Below, in pieces: positions 12,335 to 24,850 of a stretch of 64,000 bases of DNA (positions are counted from its first letter, which is position 1; each line of letters opens with the position of its first letter). Source of the stretch: Solea solea (Eukaryota > Chordata > Actinopteri > Pleuronectiformes > Soleidae); assembly GCF_958295425.1 (NCBI RefSeq), contig NC_081136.1:27146077-27210076 (forward strand), given 5' to 3'. The position numbers were made by a program, and so were the translations under genes. The notes under the pieces are model-generated. The model ran no database searches. It saw only the letters and a list, made by a program, of their open reading frames with translations, and was not told where the DNA came from.

Positions 12335-14496
12335 CATCACCAGTGTCAGACCTTAATGGCCACATTTCTCTGCCTTTTTTCGCAATCACAGAAAGCCTTT
12401 CCATGTCCTCTCCTAATGGCAACCCCTTCTCTGACTCACTGCCATTATTTGGCAGTTGCTTTCAAATCACACTTTCAAGTGTTCATTTGTTTATGTAACT
12501 TGTGTTAATGTACTACTTTGTGAGTAGTCATCGTCATGCTTTTTGACAGCTATCGCACCACAGACAGTGATTGATTAGGAAGGGTTTATAAAACAAGCTT
12601 AAAAGAAGGCAGAAGTGAAATTGAAGGTGTGCCAATACAGCCAGTTGATTTTGAGTGTGTGTAAGCTGTATTAGCTGGCTCAGGGCAGCAGAGGTGAGGC
12701 TGTTTACCAGCTTAATAGCTGCAAAATGAACTGAGGGTGCCATAATAGACTGATAACAAGACTGAGGTTGGTGTTGGTGGGTAGCTGGGATGCGGCCTCA
12801 GAAAGAGATGTCAAAGCACATGATCAGGATTGAAAGGGATAACATCAAATAAGTGGATAATGTGTAATGTTAAGGTAAAATCAACAGTGGGCTTCGAGTG
12901 CAGACACTACGACTGGATGGAGAGGAATGCATGGGAAAGATGTTGGAGAGACTATGAAAAGTAATGAGAGGAAAAGGTAGTAATTCAGTAGCTAGCAACT
13001 GTGTGAGAACACAATGGGCTGTTGGAGGTACAGGAGTACAACAACTGATGGAAAGAATCAGAGGAAGGAGTTGTCCTCTGTACCAAGCAGTGACTTCAAA
13101 TATATTTCCTTGTTTTTCTTTTTGTATCTTGTCTTGTGCCTCACAAATCTAACAAAAGTTAGAAAATTAAAAAAGAAAAAGCTCTTACATCCTCATATAT
13201 TATGTGGATTTAAAAGATGTGAGCAGAGTGGGCCAGTGAAGCCCTGACAAATGATGTTATTGAATTGGCTTATGAAAAGTGTGAACCCTGTCTCTTCCAG
13301 TTATTCACAAATAAACTGCAAATAAACTCCAGATTAGATTTCCTATTAACATAATGAAAATGTAATTTACACATTTTACAAGTAAAAAGTATGCTCAGTA
13401 TGCTCATTATGGACATTGTGGTGTGTATCTAGGTTTGCAGTGACTTGAGCATTATCTTTAATTATTATTCATGGTTGTGTATGGGTGCTCACGTCACTTC
13501 TTTAAGGCTTGTGTTAGATTCCTGAGAAATATCTGTAACCAAAGTGCTTTACTTGCTTTAAGCACATAATGGGACAGAGAATTTGAACTTTGGGCCTTGG
13601 TCTAACTGTCATGCACGTTAGACATCCACAATGCCCCCAAACAACTTTCTGGTATGTTGTTTTAGAAGTTACCTTCCAACATTTTTGTATGGGAAAATGA
13701 ATAAATTAGATCTCTGACCGACCAATCATATCGCTCTGACTCCAGCGTCGCCATTGATTAGAAATATTAAAAAGTCATACGCAGACAGTCAGAAACATTT
13801 TTTGTTAAAACTAAAATAATATGAGGAATTGATGTTGAAATTAAAAAAAGAAATCTCTCAGAAGTGACATATTATACCTCTTGTTGCATTGCATTGACTT
13901 TCAAGCAACTGACAAAAGCACTGAAAAGTATGCTTTTGTTTGTCTAATGCTGATGTTAATTTTATAGAACATTTGCAACAACATCCTGGAAGTCCTCACT
14001 CTTTTTAAAAGTAGGTGCATTTGAATGCTTGGATTTTTCTCCCTCATTACAGAATGAGATTGGTGCCAGAATAACTTATGCATTCAAGACAAACAGTGCA
14101 ACGAGCAAATTAGGCTTCACCTTCTTTCCTTAAAGAGCAGAAGGATGCATTTCACATCAAGAAGAGTGATTTTAATGATAAATTCAAATGTTTTTATGTA
14201 AATACTGTTCTATTTACATCACAAGTGAGGGGAGCAAGTCCCTCGGTAGACTGCTCATAACGTAAGGTGAAGACGGATGAGAATCAGAACCTCTGGACGG
14301 GTTAAATGATTAGATTCTTGCTCAAACGCAATTTTGTGTGTCTGTATGTGTGTGTCCATGTCCATGGTCTAATGACTGTGCTGTCTGCAGAGAGTGGAAC
14401 ACAGGAGGGAATTAGTCGTCATTGCATATCAAAGGCTTAGCCATTAGAGACACAGGGTAGGGTCTTCCTAATGAGAGGGGGTACCGGTGTTTGTGC

Positions 14497-14497
14497 T

Positions 14498-14569
<72 letters not shown>

Positions 14570-14580
14570 GCGTGTGTGTG
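14497..14580. repeat. compound (GT)(TA)15(CA)5(TA)11(GT) repeat
   Basis: GT units run into about 30 bases of TA (14507-14536), then CA (14537-14546), again TA (to 14569) and then GT. The GT-TA-CA part is self-complementary and can form a hairpin. The long frames here are translation of the repeat. Confidence 0.95.
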
Positions 14581-15033
14581 AGTGTATGTGGCCTTTTGTG
14601 GGATCACAGTATATGCATACTTAGTAGCACACACCTTCAAAAGCAGTGTGTTGTAAAAAGGTTCATGATACTTTATCACCAAGTGCAAAAACTGATAACC
14701 AATACATATGCAGATAAATGCGTACCGATAATAACGCATAGTTCATCATTCATACATGCGTACACCTCCAAGCGGTGCTCTCAGAGACACACTGTCTTGT
14801 CGGGCCCTTCTGGCAGGCCTCACCATGACTCCCAGTGTGGCACGACGTGGGCAGAGGTGCCAGTGAGATGCCAGGGCCGTGTGTGCCACGCTAGATCAAC
14901 ACCAGGCATAGCACGCACACACATAGTACACAGCACAGCCAAGAGCACATCTCACACACCCTCCCACAGCTTCCATCTACACACCTATTTCATCATACGT
15001 CATTCTTTTTACCCCTTTGTTTTATGTTTTGTC

Positions 15034-15036
<3 letters not shown>

Positions 15037-15073
<37 letters not shown>
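15037..15073. repeat. (TG)18 microsatellite
   Basis: Pure TG run of about 37 bases. Confidence 0.97.
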
Positions 15074-15075
<2 letters not shown>

Positions 15076-16169
15076 GCTGATTGGCGATGCCCTCTGTGCC
15101 ATCTGTATCAACCCATCCCACTCTTCCCACTCATCACAAGGGTGGGCTTAACCATCTGTGTGCCAGTGTGTTCCCATAGTGAGAAAAGGAGTGTGTATTT
15201 GTGTGTGAGCGTGCGGTGGTGGCGGGGTGGCTTTGGTTACAGGGGTTACCATTATATACACACATACGAACAAAAAAAACATAAAATAACGTATGATGAG
15301 ATGAAGTCAGGACTTGACATACGTGTTCAACATAAGTTGCTCCTCTGCATGGAGCATGTTGTTCACAGCATCTGCTGCTGGAGTGTTATTATGCCTCAAC
15401 AGCTGTGGCTGAAGGCGGTATGTCTTCAGGTTTTACATCTATCACAGTCTTGTGAAGGTGATATCTCAGTAACACTTTGAGGGAATTTCTACTCATCTTC
15501 GCATTAATAAGGAATATTTAAAGATTTTTCTCAGTGCTTTCCATTGTCAAACAGTTTCGAATTACTTTGTGAAAATGCCTCTTGAAAACAGGAAGGCGTG
15601 ATAAACTCTGTGGTGCAAGGGCTGAAAAAAAAAAATACAAACACTAATTTTCAAATTTATAAGCAGCTGAATACACATTGGACCAATATTGAAAGTATTC
15701 TATAAAAAGGTGTTGAGTTGTGGTCTAGTGATGACTGTGTGTGGATGTGGGCTGCACACTGCTGAACAAAGGCCGCTGAGTTGTAAGATGTTGAGGAATC
15801 TCACCACAATGACAGTGGCCACAGGCCAGCTGGCTGGTAGCCTTAAACCTCAAGCAGCACTCTTAGTTTTCTACTTTTTTCTGTCTTTTCTGTCAGATTC
15901 CTCAACTAGTTTCTTCTTTCCTCCTCTTCATCCACTCACACTGCTATGCATCGGCACCTAAATCAACTTTTATGTCTCATCTCAATTAGCCCTCATCTCA
16001 GCATCAAACAGTCTCACCAGGTGACACTCACTTACAGTCGTAGCACACGTGAAAACACTGTACAACACTTAAAACTGGTGTTTTCTCAAGGCTTTCAATG
16101 CATTTCCTCCTGCCGCGAGAGCCTTTGTTTAAACCACACACACGCACTACCACTCAGGTTCACACAGCT

Positions 16170-16380
16170 ATCCTTTTAAAGACTCATTGACTTCTACCAA
16201 GTAACCCTAACATTAACCATAACCAGTTAACACTAACCTTAACCTAACCACAATTCAAATTTTAGGTTTTGGTTCTTGAACTTGTTGGGACTACTGATCC
16301 TGATGAGGTCAGGGTTGATGCTAGGAAAGGGCCTTAAGATGTAAGAAACACACACACACACACACACACACATACACACA
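16170..16380 (+). repeat. fish interspersed repeat with TAACCCTAAC-type tract and (CA)n tail
   Basis: GACTTCTACCAAGTAACCCT, followed by degenerate TAACC/TTAACC units, a unique middle and a (CA)n run (16349-16380), resembles a common teleost element in which 'taaccctaacc' wording precedes a CA tail. It is not telomere: the units are irregular and short. Confidence 0.45.
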
Positions 16381-17911
16381 TCCGTCTCTATCAGTAGCCC
16401 CGAAGATAAAAAGATTGGGAGAATACAACTCTTAAGCGTAAAACCTCACACCCAATCTGCTATGCGATAAGATTCGATTTATTTCTCCAGCTGTGACACA
16501 GAAAATGGAAGTGGATTATTTAGTTAAATAAAGAATGTAGAATTAAATTAAAACTTGTGGGCGTTATTGTTAAGCAAGGAACAGTGGGGGCTTAAATATA
16601 TAGGCTGAGCATAGCCCTCAGGCACAATCTCCTCTACTCTTATTCTCATCAATGGACTTAAAACACAAACACACAAACAGCCTTCCACCACCACAATGCA
16701 TGTGTAGAAATCAGAAAAAATCATTTCCCCGTCACTTTAGATTTCCTCCTGCTATCCTTCTCTTTTCTTCTGCTTACTTTGTCATCCCCCTTCTTCCTCA
16801 GAGCAAGTACACGGGGGCTGCCAGGGCGCATCAATCCAGGGTTGAGCCTGTGCCTTGACGTGGAGAAACACAAAGTGCAGAGATTTGGTGCATAAACATG
16901 TGTGTGCTCTTAAACTGCTGCAGCGAGCGAGGAGAGGGGAACGGTGCCAAATCCCCCCATTCAGTCTGAGGGACTGAAGGAGGCAACATCCTGACAGCTT
17001 CGAGGTGGAAGGGTGGGGGGATATGTGAGGGGTGTAAGTAGATAGAATGAAAGAATGAAAAAGAGGGAAAGAGCAGATACCAACTAAAGCAAAGATCGTG
17101 ATGGAGGAGGGAGATGAAAGAGAGAGAGAGAGAGAGGGGACATCAGCTGCACAGGATAAACAAACCTCAGGGAGTCACAAGTGATAAATGTTTCTTATTG
17201 TTTGATTTTCTTTTTCCCAATTCTGTTATAGGCTACAGCTAGAACAGGGTTATTCATTTTGAGTTCAAGGATGAAGTAGAAGCTGCTCTGCTGATGTTCA
17301 TTATTGTCTTATCGTTTACATTTAGGATCATCCAGGTTTATTACAATTTAACATGTAGTTTAGGTTCTTAAAAGTGTATTTATTATATGGTGATATTTTT
17401 AGGACGAAGTAGATGAAGCAAGAAACATGGGTGTAAATGAGCAAAGAGTTAAGCCAGATTATCTAAACCACTTCATGCAGACAGAGGGATTGTAAAAGTG
17501 AAATAAGGTCAACCAAAGTTGAACCAGACAATTGATGGATGTTTAAATAGGACAGTGTGTGTAATAATTTTGTCCTTGGCCTTTAGGAGTTTGTTTAAAA
17601 CATGTGTGATTGACTGCGCGTGACTCACACCCTATTAGACCTATTTTATTTTATTTTTTTTAAACTGCTGCCGTGTTCCCTCATCACTAAAAAGGACCTC
17701 ATTGTGAAAAGTGCTTTTATCATCAAGAGTAATAATGGGAAAAGCCTTTAAAGAACTTACTTAGATACTTAATAGAAATAAGGATATTAAATAAAATATC
17801 ATTTGTTTTATGTATTATAATGTGACGGATAATAATAAATCTTAATTTTCATTAGTGCATCACCAGAACTTGTCCTGGATCATGCAACCCAGAGCATTTG
17901 TAGCATTTGAG

Positions 17912-18035
17912 TCCCTGTGATGGACAGGCGATTTGTCCAGGGTGTACCCTGCCTTTCACCCGAGGTCAACTGGGATTGTGTCCAGCCCCTCGTGACCCTC
18001 GTGTGTACGATGAAGTGGTAGACGATGAGTGAAGA
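17912..18035 (+). mobile_element. L2-type LINE 3' end (or SINE sharing it)
   Basis: The wording matches the fish L2 3' tail: a unit meaning 'tgatggacaggcg...tgtccagggtgtaccctgcc', then the CTGGGATTGTGTCCAGCCCC block, a CGTGACCCTCGTG block and a degraded tail. The L2 consensus carries ...CTGGGATAGGCTCCAGC...CGCGACCCTCATGAGGATAAGCGG. The copy is a short 5'-truncated relic on the + strand. V-SINE-type elements share this tail, so the parent could be a SINE. Confidence 0.7.
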
Positions 18036-18737
18036 TAGGGTCAGATTATTGCTTTATAGTCCCTGTAAAAGTTATAATCAATTAATACATGGGACTCATC
18101 CTTCAGTTAGACAGTTGGTGGATTGATTTGCAGCGTTTCCTAATTGTTCAAATGTTCTTAAAGGTTTTATGTGCGTTTATATTTATATTGAATGTCAGTG
18201 TCAAGCTGCGATGTGACAGCTAATGCCCATAAACTAACTGGTCACCAATGAAAACGGAAATATAACGGTAACATAATGTATTGATTAGGTTACCTATGAG
18301 TCCTCGAGAGAAGGGTTCTTTCACAGCACCCCATTGTGGAAATGGTCATGTCTTTACTTGTTTGAAGCCTTTTTAAGCCAAAGAACAAGTATTCTTTGGG
18401 AGTAATTCTGGAAAGTCTCCTTCAGCTGGCGGCTTTGACCTACTGTACTTCCTGCCAAACTGAGTTTATTGTTGGGTTGCAAACTTCAGTCAACAGGTCA
18501 TGATTATGATGGTGGAGTGTTAAAATACAGGTGTATTCACTGGCAGGTCCAAGTAAAATGACCACTATTTTAATAAAGTGTTACTTAAGTACAAATAAAT
18601 GTACTGGTTAAAGTCACAAAGTAGAAAAAAGTAGCTTGTTTAAAATGTACTGTAGAGTAAAAGTTACTTAGTTACTTTTTAAAACAAGGTTGGGGTTATT
18701 TTTTGTGTAACTAACAAAAAGACAAGGCGACACAAAT

Positions 18738-18767
18738 GTCATTAATTGACATTTGTCAATTAATGAC
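18738..18767. repeat. 14-bp perfect inverted repeat, 2-base loop
   Basis: Left arm GTCATTAATTGACA (18738-18751) pairs perfectly with TGTCAATTAATGAC (18754-18767). It could extrude as a cruciform or be a dyad binding site. It lies within repeat-like DNA, so it may be a fold-back of a mobile element. Confidence 0.9.
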
Positions 18768-18928
18768 AAATGTAATTTTTTGACCTGGGTAATTAAAGTC
18801 AAACCTTAACAAATGAAAGTGCTGACAAAATAAAACATGTAAACACTTAATGCCTCATTCAAAATGGGTCAACAGTCAGAAATGCTTAAACTTTCTCACT
18901 CACTCAGGGACCTTAATTATCGACAGTT

Positions 18929-18979
18929 CACCTGTCCTCATCGTTCACCTGTCCTCATCATTAATCTGTCCTCATCATT
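18929..18979. repeat. 17-bp tandem repeat, three copies
   Basis: The unit CACCTGTCCTCATCRTT occurs at 18929, 18946 and, with changes (AATCTG start), at 18963. This is a small local duplication with no coding meaning seen. Confidence 0.85.
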
Positions 18980-19188
18980 CACTTCCAAAATTTCCAGTGC
19001 GTGATTTATTTATTTTTTATTCTAAATTCAGGCCAACATCTTCTTTACTCAGTGACGGATGTGATTTATAAAATATAGCAAAGGACAGTGCTTCCAAAAA
19101 AACGTACTCATGTAAAATTACAAATGTATAACTTACTTCAAAAAGTACAAGCACACGAAAAGCTACTCATGTGTAGAAAAGTATCCAT

Positions 19189-19560
19189 TTACCACAGTTG
19201 CTGGAGCTCCTTCTCTATGGTCTGGCGCCATGTCATTTTAGGCCTCCCTTTCTTTCTTTTGCCTTCTGTGGTCCATTGTAATGCGATTCTTGGGAACGCG
19301 CTGATGTTCGTTCTGAGGACATGGCCGATCCAGGTCCACCTGCGTCTATTGATTATGTAGTGTACGTCTTCCTCTTGGGTAATGTTGAGGAGCGTATTGT
19401 TTGAGATGGTTTTGGGCCAGAATATATGTAGGATTTGTGTGGATGATGATGTGTGGAAAGTAGTATGTATGTCGCTTTCTGTGGTTTTCCAGCTTTCTGC
19501 ATCATATAACACTGTTGATATTACTAACATAACATAATTAAAAGCCAAATATTATTTTTA
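19189..19560 (-). mobile_element. RTE/L1-like LINE fragment, reverse-transcriptase C-terminal region
   Basis: The minus strand is open for about 119 codons. It shows the conserved post-RT motif order of non-LTR elements: YDAESWKT (normally YGSE.W), HIFWPKTISN, RRRWTWIGHVLR, RIALQWTTEGKRKKGRPKMT and TWRQTIEKEL, ending at a stop. This region follows the RT palm in RTE-like LINEs and carries no catalytic residues of its own. The fragment is truncated at both sides and lacks the endonuclease and RT core. The absence of internal stops suggests a fairly recent insertion or chance preservation. Family assignment to RTE is from motif memory; a related clade is possible. Confidence 0.75.
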
Positions 19561-20650
19561 AAAAAAGGTTTCAATAATAAAAGTAGTATGTGGTTGTGCG
19601 CTCCCATCTCCTCCAAATTAGGTCATGCTCTTTATATGATGACTATTAAGTGAGTAAGTAAGTAACTTTAACTTGGTTTGAAGTCACCCACAGAGAATAT
19701 TTATGTTCATGTCGATAACTCCCTGACATTTTTTGACCTGGAATAATCTCCACCAGTCCTTGTGATTAAGTCATAAACCTGGTCCTTAAAAGGCAACGAA
19801 GTGGTGGCTTTGTGGTGTTTTCCTAATCTGATTCTAATGTAATACTTAGTGAATGTAAAGTTGCTGAGCACCTTCTTTACAGTGATTTGTCAAACTGACT
19901 CTGCAGGTATAAAGAAGTGGACACTTGGTGGGTGAAATTCATATCTTCCTTTTTGTCATTCCCCTAAGCATTAAAAGCCGAAGTCCACGCTCAGCCAAGA
20001 TCTTTCTCTCATTCTCATTCTTTTCTGTCTGCCGGTTGATTTTAGTCACTCAAACACTTCAGTTTGCTGTTAACTGAAGGGAGAATGAAGGTTCAAGGAA
20101 AGGTTTGCATTGTTTGTGATGCAGTCAGTTATCAGGACAGTTGTAGTGTGTGTATGCACATGTGTGTGTGTGCCTTTATACATAAAAACATTTTAGTGTG
20201 TGTCTTTCCAAGATGTCTGGACCCTCATTTTTTGTAAATCATTCACTTTTTATTTATCTTCCCAGGCTAGTGTTTCATTAACCCTGCCATGACACAGACT
20301 CGCTTTCATTCACCTCTTGTATTGTCTGCTCCAGCCGCTCACTCTCTCACAGCTCTAAAGACTACTAATAAACAAGGGACTCCAGAATCACTCTATTTTC
20401 CCTCAGCCATAATTAACTGACTTGATGCTTTCAAGTAAAGTAGGAAAAAAACAGCTAATTAGGAATGAGTAAAGATTCGCACAAAGAGTACGGATCTTAA
20501 ATACATTTTCTCCCCAACCATTTTCAGGGAAGAAAACAGATTTGTTTACAGTGCAGTGTTTGCCACAGCAGTTAGAGAAGCGCACTTGCTGTGGAAGCAC
20601 AGCAGGGGAAAGGTCTGACGCTCACAAAATAATGGCAGTCCAGTAACCTT

Positions 20651-20672
20651 CAGCAGCAGCAGCAGCAGCAGC
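20651..20672. repeat. (CAG)7 trinucleotide repeat
   Basis: Seven CAG units, not in a supported coding frame. Confidence 0.95.
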
Positions 20673-21306
20673 ATGATTCAAAAATCATGAAAATGAAGAG
20701 ATGAACTACAACTCAAAGAACATGCATGTGCATTTCTGACGAAATCCATTTTTAGCGATGCGTTTATCGTGAAGTATCTGCAGTTGCAGTGTAACAGACA
20801 TTAGAGGGGCTAGTTTTCTGAAAACACATGTATGTATTCTCTTGCTGACAGTTCAGATGTGAAGATAAGTACCACTCTATAGATGAGGTCAGAGGGCCAT
20901 TAGTTTAGCTAAGCACAAACCATCCAAGCAGAGGGGAACAACTAGTCTTTGCTCTCTGCAGAGGTACAAAAAAACCCTGCTTGCACTTGTAACGCTTACT
21001 TCCGGATGTATTGCATCTCGTTACCTTGGAGCTGTGCCAGGCTGCTGTGACTGACCTCGACCTCCTAACTTGTTGTCTGAAGACACCTGTGTATAGTTAC
21101 AACTGCATGTCCCAAAAGAGTCAATCTGGTGTGCACTTTTCATAATACTGACACCACTGTACTTTGGTGGTAAAAGTGGCAGACAGAGCAATTTGTCAGT
21201 CTATCCTCTGGTATTGACCTTTCTACCTGCCTATTTATCTGTTGTTATTTCTGGTCCTACCCAGGATGGGATTGATGGGTTTGGATTGTGGGAAAAGACT
21301 TGAGAC

Positions 21307-21311
21307 AGACA

Positions 21312-21344
<33 letters not shown>
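21307..21344. repeat. (CA)n microsatellite
   Basis: Imperfect at the left (CATA), then about 12 pure CA units. Confidence 0.95.
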
Positions 21345-21436
21345 GGAGTGTGAGTTGCTTATAAGTGTCAATAAACACGCACATTTCTACAACCATGTAA
21401 CTGCATGTCAGTTCAAGTACCTCGCGAAGAGAAGGT

Positions 21437-21470
21437 GTGTGCGTGCGTGCGTGCGTGCGTGCGTGTGTGC
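21437..21470. repeat. (GCGT)6 tetranucleotide repeat
   Basis: GTGTGT followed by six GCGT units. Alternating purine/pyrimidine and CpG-rich. Confidence 0.95.
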
Positions 21471-22395
21471 GAGCTGGGTGTGTGTGAATGAGAGCAGCCG
21501 GAGTCCTCGCCTGTATTAAGCAGGCCCTGGCAGCGCGAGATAGCGGCTCTATCTTAATGGCTTCTGTCGCCTGCCACTCAGCCTTCAGACGGGGTCCTCA
21601 GCCTGCACGCGTATCCCCCACGATAAAGCAACTTCACAAGGGCTTGTGCCTCTTCACACTGGCCTCACCTCTCTCCTCCTCCTCCAGGAAAGAGGAGACA
21701 CACTTAGACACAGACAGGAAGAGTGAGAGAGACATGAACAGATGCCTAAGGTACTGATATATGAGCTTGCACTGACACAGAGATGAGATGTGTGTGAGAG
21801 AGAGAGACGGGCAGATTTCACTCAATTTGTCTAAATTCAAAACAAACGTTTGCAGAGTCATAGTTAAGACATTATCACTTTTTTTTTCTTCTGCATGTTC
21901 TGAATGCGTTTAAGTGTGGTGCCTTTGTCTTGTGGATTGGAGTAAGACACGTCCTCAGACACTACTCAGGTTTTCCATCTGGTTTTCTTTCCATTGTTGT
22001 GTCTCTGTCATTAATGTATTAATGCTGGCTCACATTGTCGGCTGTCGGTGCCAGACGTCTTACTGTTGGGGGAATGATGTAAGATTTACTCAGTCCACTG
22101 TTATTCCACTGGTGGCTCATCCTCTGGGAGCTGAACACACCAGCAGCAGTGGGAAAAACTTTATTCCTCCAAGGAACTGAGCTGCTTGATCAGGCTTTAT
22201 GACAGTATGAACAGCATTAGCCTTTGGAGAAGACAACTAAAAGGCAAATGTGGGAATTGCATGTCAGCTTAGATGCATTTTTTTTTGCAGTGGATCTTTT
22301 GGGAATACATTGAGGTGGCAACACTACTGTCACATGTGAATGCAGTAGTGCAGCTTGTGTTCTCACTCCATTTGTTGCCATTGTGATGTTGACAC

Positions 22396-22401
<6 letters not shown>

Positions 22402-22453
<52 letters not shown>
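22402..22453. repeat. (TA)26 microsatellite
   Basis: 52 bases of uninterrupted TA, one of the longest pure dinucleotide runs in the window. Highly mutable and cruciform-prone. Confidence 0.97.
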
Positions 22454-22457
<4 letters not shown>

Positions 22458-24229
22458 TTCATCAGTCTTATGTCTTCTCTCTACATTTGGAATCACTCCG
22501 GATCAATTTATCAATGATTTATAACATGAAACTGGCATGGGACTTACATCAATTAATTACCATTTTTATGTGTTTCGTACATACCTGGCATTCAAATCCT
22601 GTTTGTGTGTCCCATGAACACATAGGATTGGATCTGTCTACCCCAACCTTTATTTATATATATTCATATATACACACTGATGTCATAACTGTTGGCGAGA
22701 ACAAAATTATGTTTTTAAATTCAGCTGAGGAGGTGGGCTCTAATCTGTCCAGAGAATAGTTCGGAAATGTGGACAAAATGCATCCTCAAACCACCTCTTA
22801 ATGTGGCTTCTGTGGTCAGATCTGAGGACGTAGCTTAGTAATTGCTGGTCTATATCAGTAACTCATTCATTATCCAATGGACGACATTCATGTCTTGCTG
22901 TGAGAAACTGCAAAAAAATTCTAATTTTCGGAAAACATCGCCAAATTTCGAGCCACCCTGTGTCAGAATTTCGATCACAACAGTAATATTCAACAAACCC
23001 GAGCACACTCATTTCTCTCCAATTTAAATGCAAACTATCATTTTCTACATGCAATCTTGCTTTTCCACCGAAGACCCTCTTAGCTCCATAACTACTGATT
23101 TGCCTCAATGTGTGTTTGTGTCTCCATATTAGCATAATATGGTGCAGCAATGTTTGTGAATGTGTGTGTGTGTGTGTGTATGTGTCCTAGCTTTGGGATT
23201 GTTTACTGCCGGTCTCTCCCTGCCCCTGCTCATACTCTGCCCCTAATGCAGTACAGCTGTTAGGGTCCTGACACAGGGGCCTCCCATCAACAGTTTCATT
23301 GTAATGGACTGTGTGTATGTGTGTTTCTGTTTGTGTGTGTCTGTTTTTGTGAATGAGTGTGTAGTTGCTGCACTGTGAATATTTGCTGGTCCTTCTGAGT
23401 ATCCCCCTCCCGTTCTCTCTATGATAGTAAGTTGATTCTGCATGTGTGCGTGCATGCTCCCTGTAAATCCTGTCTTCATGCAAGAAGCTTGTTCTGCCTC
23501 TGTCTTTCTTGTGTCATCTCCCTGCTTCCTTTCCAAAAATGCTTCTCAGAATATGAAGCTATGAATCACTTAACAAGCTTCTTTTGTTTCAAGTGAAACC
23601 ACTTCTCTTTCATTTTCCTGTCACTATTCTTTAGCGAAACATAATAGAAATACAAACTTGTGACCTTGTTCATTAATTTTCCTCAGCAAACGGCTCACAC
23701 CTGATAGGTCTTTGACAAGCATATTTCTTCACCACAAGAATCATTAATCTTTGTTTGTTTGTGTGTTTTTGAGCAGCATATTTCCAAAATGTAAGTGTAT
23801 ACTTTGATCACATTTTCTAGGGGTGGAGCTTATGGCCAAAGGAAAAGATGACTAGATTTTGGCAGTGAACTGGACTTGAGTCTATTGACATTGAGATATT
23901 GAGTGTCTTTGGCGGATATTGGTATGGTCTGAGGGATTTTTAGTATATTTTTATTCCCCTATTTTGTCACTATACCTTTAAACACACATTGCATATTCAT
24001 GAAATACATATCCTTGCCTGAACGGTGCCGTCATTGTTGTCCAATGCATTAGCCTGTTTCTACTTCAGAATCCTTTCACTAGTCAAAATTAATCATAGCT
24101 AAGTTCACGGCAACGTAAACTCTCAAGGTCACTATGAGCAGTGCCCATTTTGTGAACGGTAATGACATATAAAAGTTTTGTTTCCATTCTCACAACCTAC
24201 TGTAGCAGGGAGGGGGCGCAGGGCAAGAG

Positions 24230-24430
24230 GTGTGCTCAGGTTAGTACTGCTCCGTTATGTTGACCGATTGCCATTGACTCAGCCGCATAATGAAGAAATT
24301 AAGTTCCTGTAATGCACAAATGAGGTTATCATTGGTTTTGCAGCTGTTTACGGGGTCAAGGAGAGATGGCGTTTCCAATCGGGCTTCAATTTAGTTGAGG
24401 AATGCGATTAGATTTAGCCATCTTAGTGTA
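24230..24430. promoter_or_regulatory. candidate conserved element
   Basis: Unique block of mixed composition containing a TGACTCAGC (AP-1/MAF-like) site near 24276 and ATTGG/CCAAT-type words. It is low in simple repeats on both sides. Confidence 0.2.
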
Positions 24431-24787
24431 TTCTCTCCATTTGACCATGAATTAGATTAAGTAAATGGAAAACTGAAGCTACACTGATTGTTGGTGACAT
24501 TGACATGTTCAGATTGCAGTCTTATTGAGAGCAGAAGGGGGGTCAGCATGAATGTGTACTGTTGTAACTGTATACAGTTACATGTACCAACATGACGATT
24601 CAATTTAATATCATTGTTAGAGAAAATACTGTCTCCCACAAAACCAAAGATCATCAGGTCCAACAGCAACAACTAATTTAGTGGTCAGGTGATATGATAT
24701 GTTGTATGTTTCTTTTATCTCAAACTATATTCCCAAAACTGAAGTATGTTAAATGCCATACACTCCAGATTAAACCAAAGCTGGTTC

Positions 24788-24850
24788 AAGTAAATGGTAA
24801 ATGGTCTCTATTTATATAGCACTTTTCACTGTGGCACTTTTATCAAACGT
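24788..24850 (+). repeat. short fragment of a fish 'AAATGG...TATATAGC' repeat
   Basis: AAGTAAATGGTAAATGGTCT followed by CTATTTATATAGCACTTTTC matches the start of the same kind of fish interspersed repeat as at 3785-3965, here only about 60 bases long. Confidence 0.5.

Larger units (their letters stand above)
6046..14496. other. upstream noncoding flank, no gene recognised
   Basis: Contents seen: a CA repeat (6631-6655), a TAATTA-rich block (6886-7029), CT-rich stretches (8355-8400, 8640-8720), a SOX-motif cluster (8804-9267), a purine-rich segment (9880-10130), an RFX-like X-box (12321-12334) and otherwise unique AT-rich DNA. No frame shows recognisable protein similarity. Confidence 0.6.
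14592..17911. other. noncoding flank, no gene recognised
   Basis: Besides the TG run and the 16170-16380 repeat it holds an AG run (17119-17136) and unique DNA. A segment at 14770-14900 reads as GC-richer unique sequence without a recognisable product. Confidence 0.55.
18540..19185. repeat. interspersed-repeat-like sequence around the LINE fragment
   Basis: Phrases such as GTTACTTAGTTACTTTTTAAA and multiple TACTTAAGTAC / AAAGTAC words on both sides of 18730-19000 resemble a widespread fish repeat with 'acttaagtac' motifs. Inside are a 14-bp palindromic pair (18738-18767) and a 17-bp tandem repeat (18929-18979). The outer borders are uncertain. Confidence 0.3.

Noticed and set aside
14491..15075. 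194-codon open frame on the + strand
   Set aside because: Both ends are translated dinucleotide repeats (TA/CA and TG); the middle shows no recognisable domain.
16200..16250. Interstitial telomere repeat
   Set aside because: TAACCC-like units are irregular and mixed with TAACC/TTAACC; it fits a common fish interspersed repeat better.
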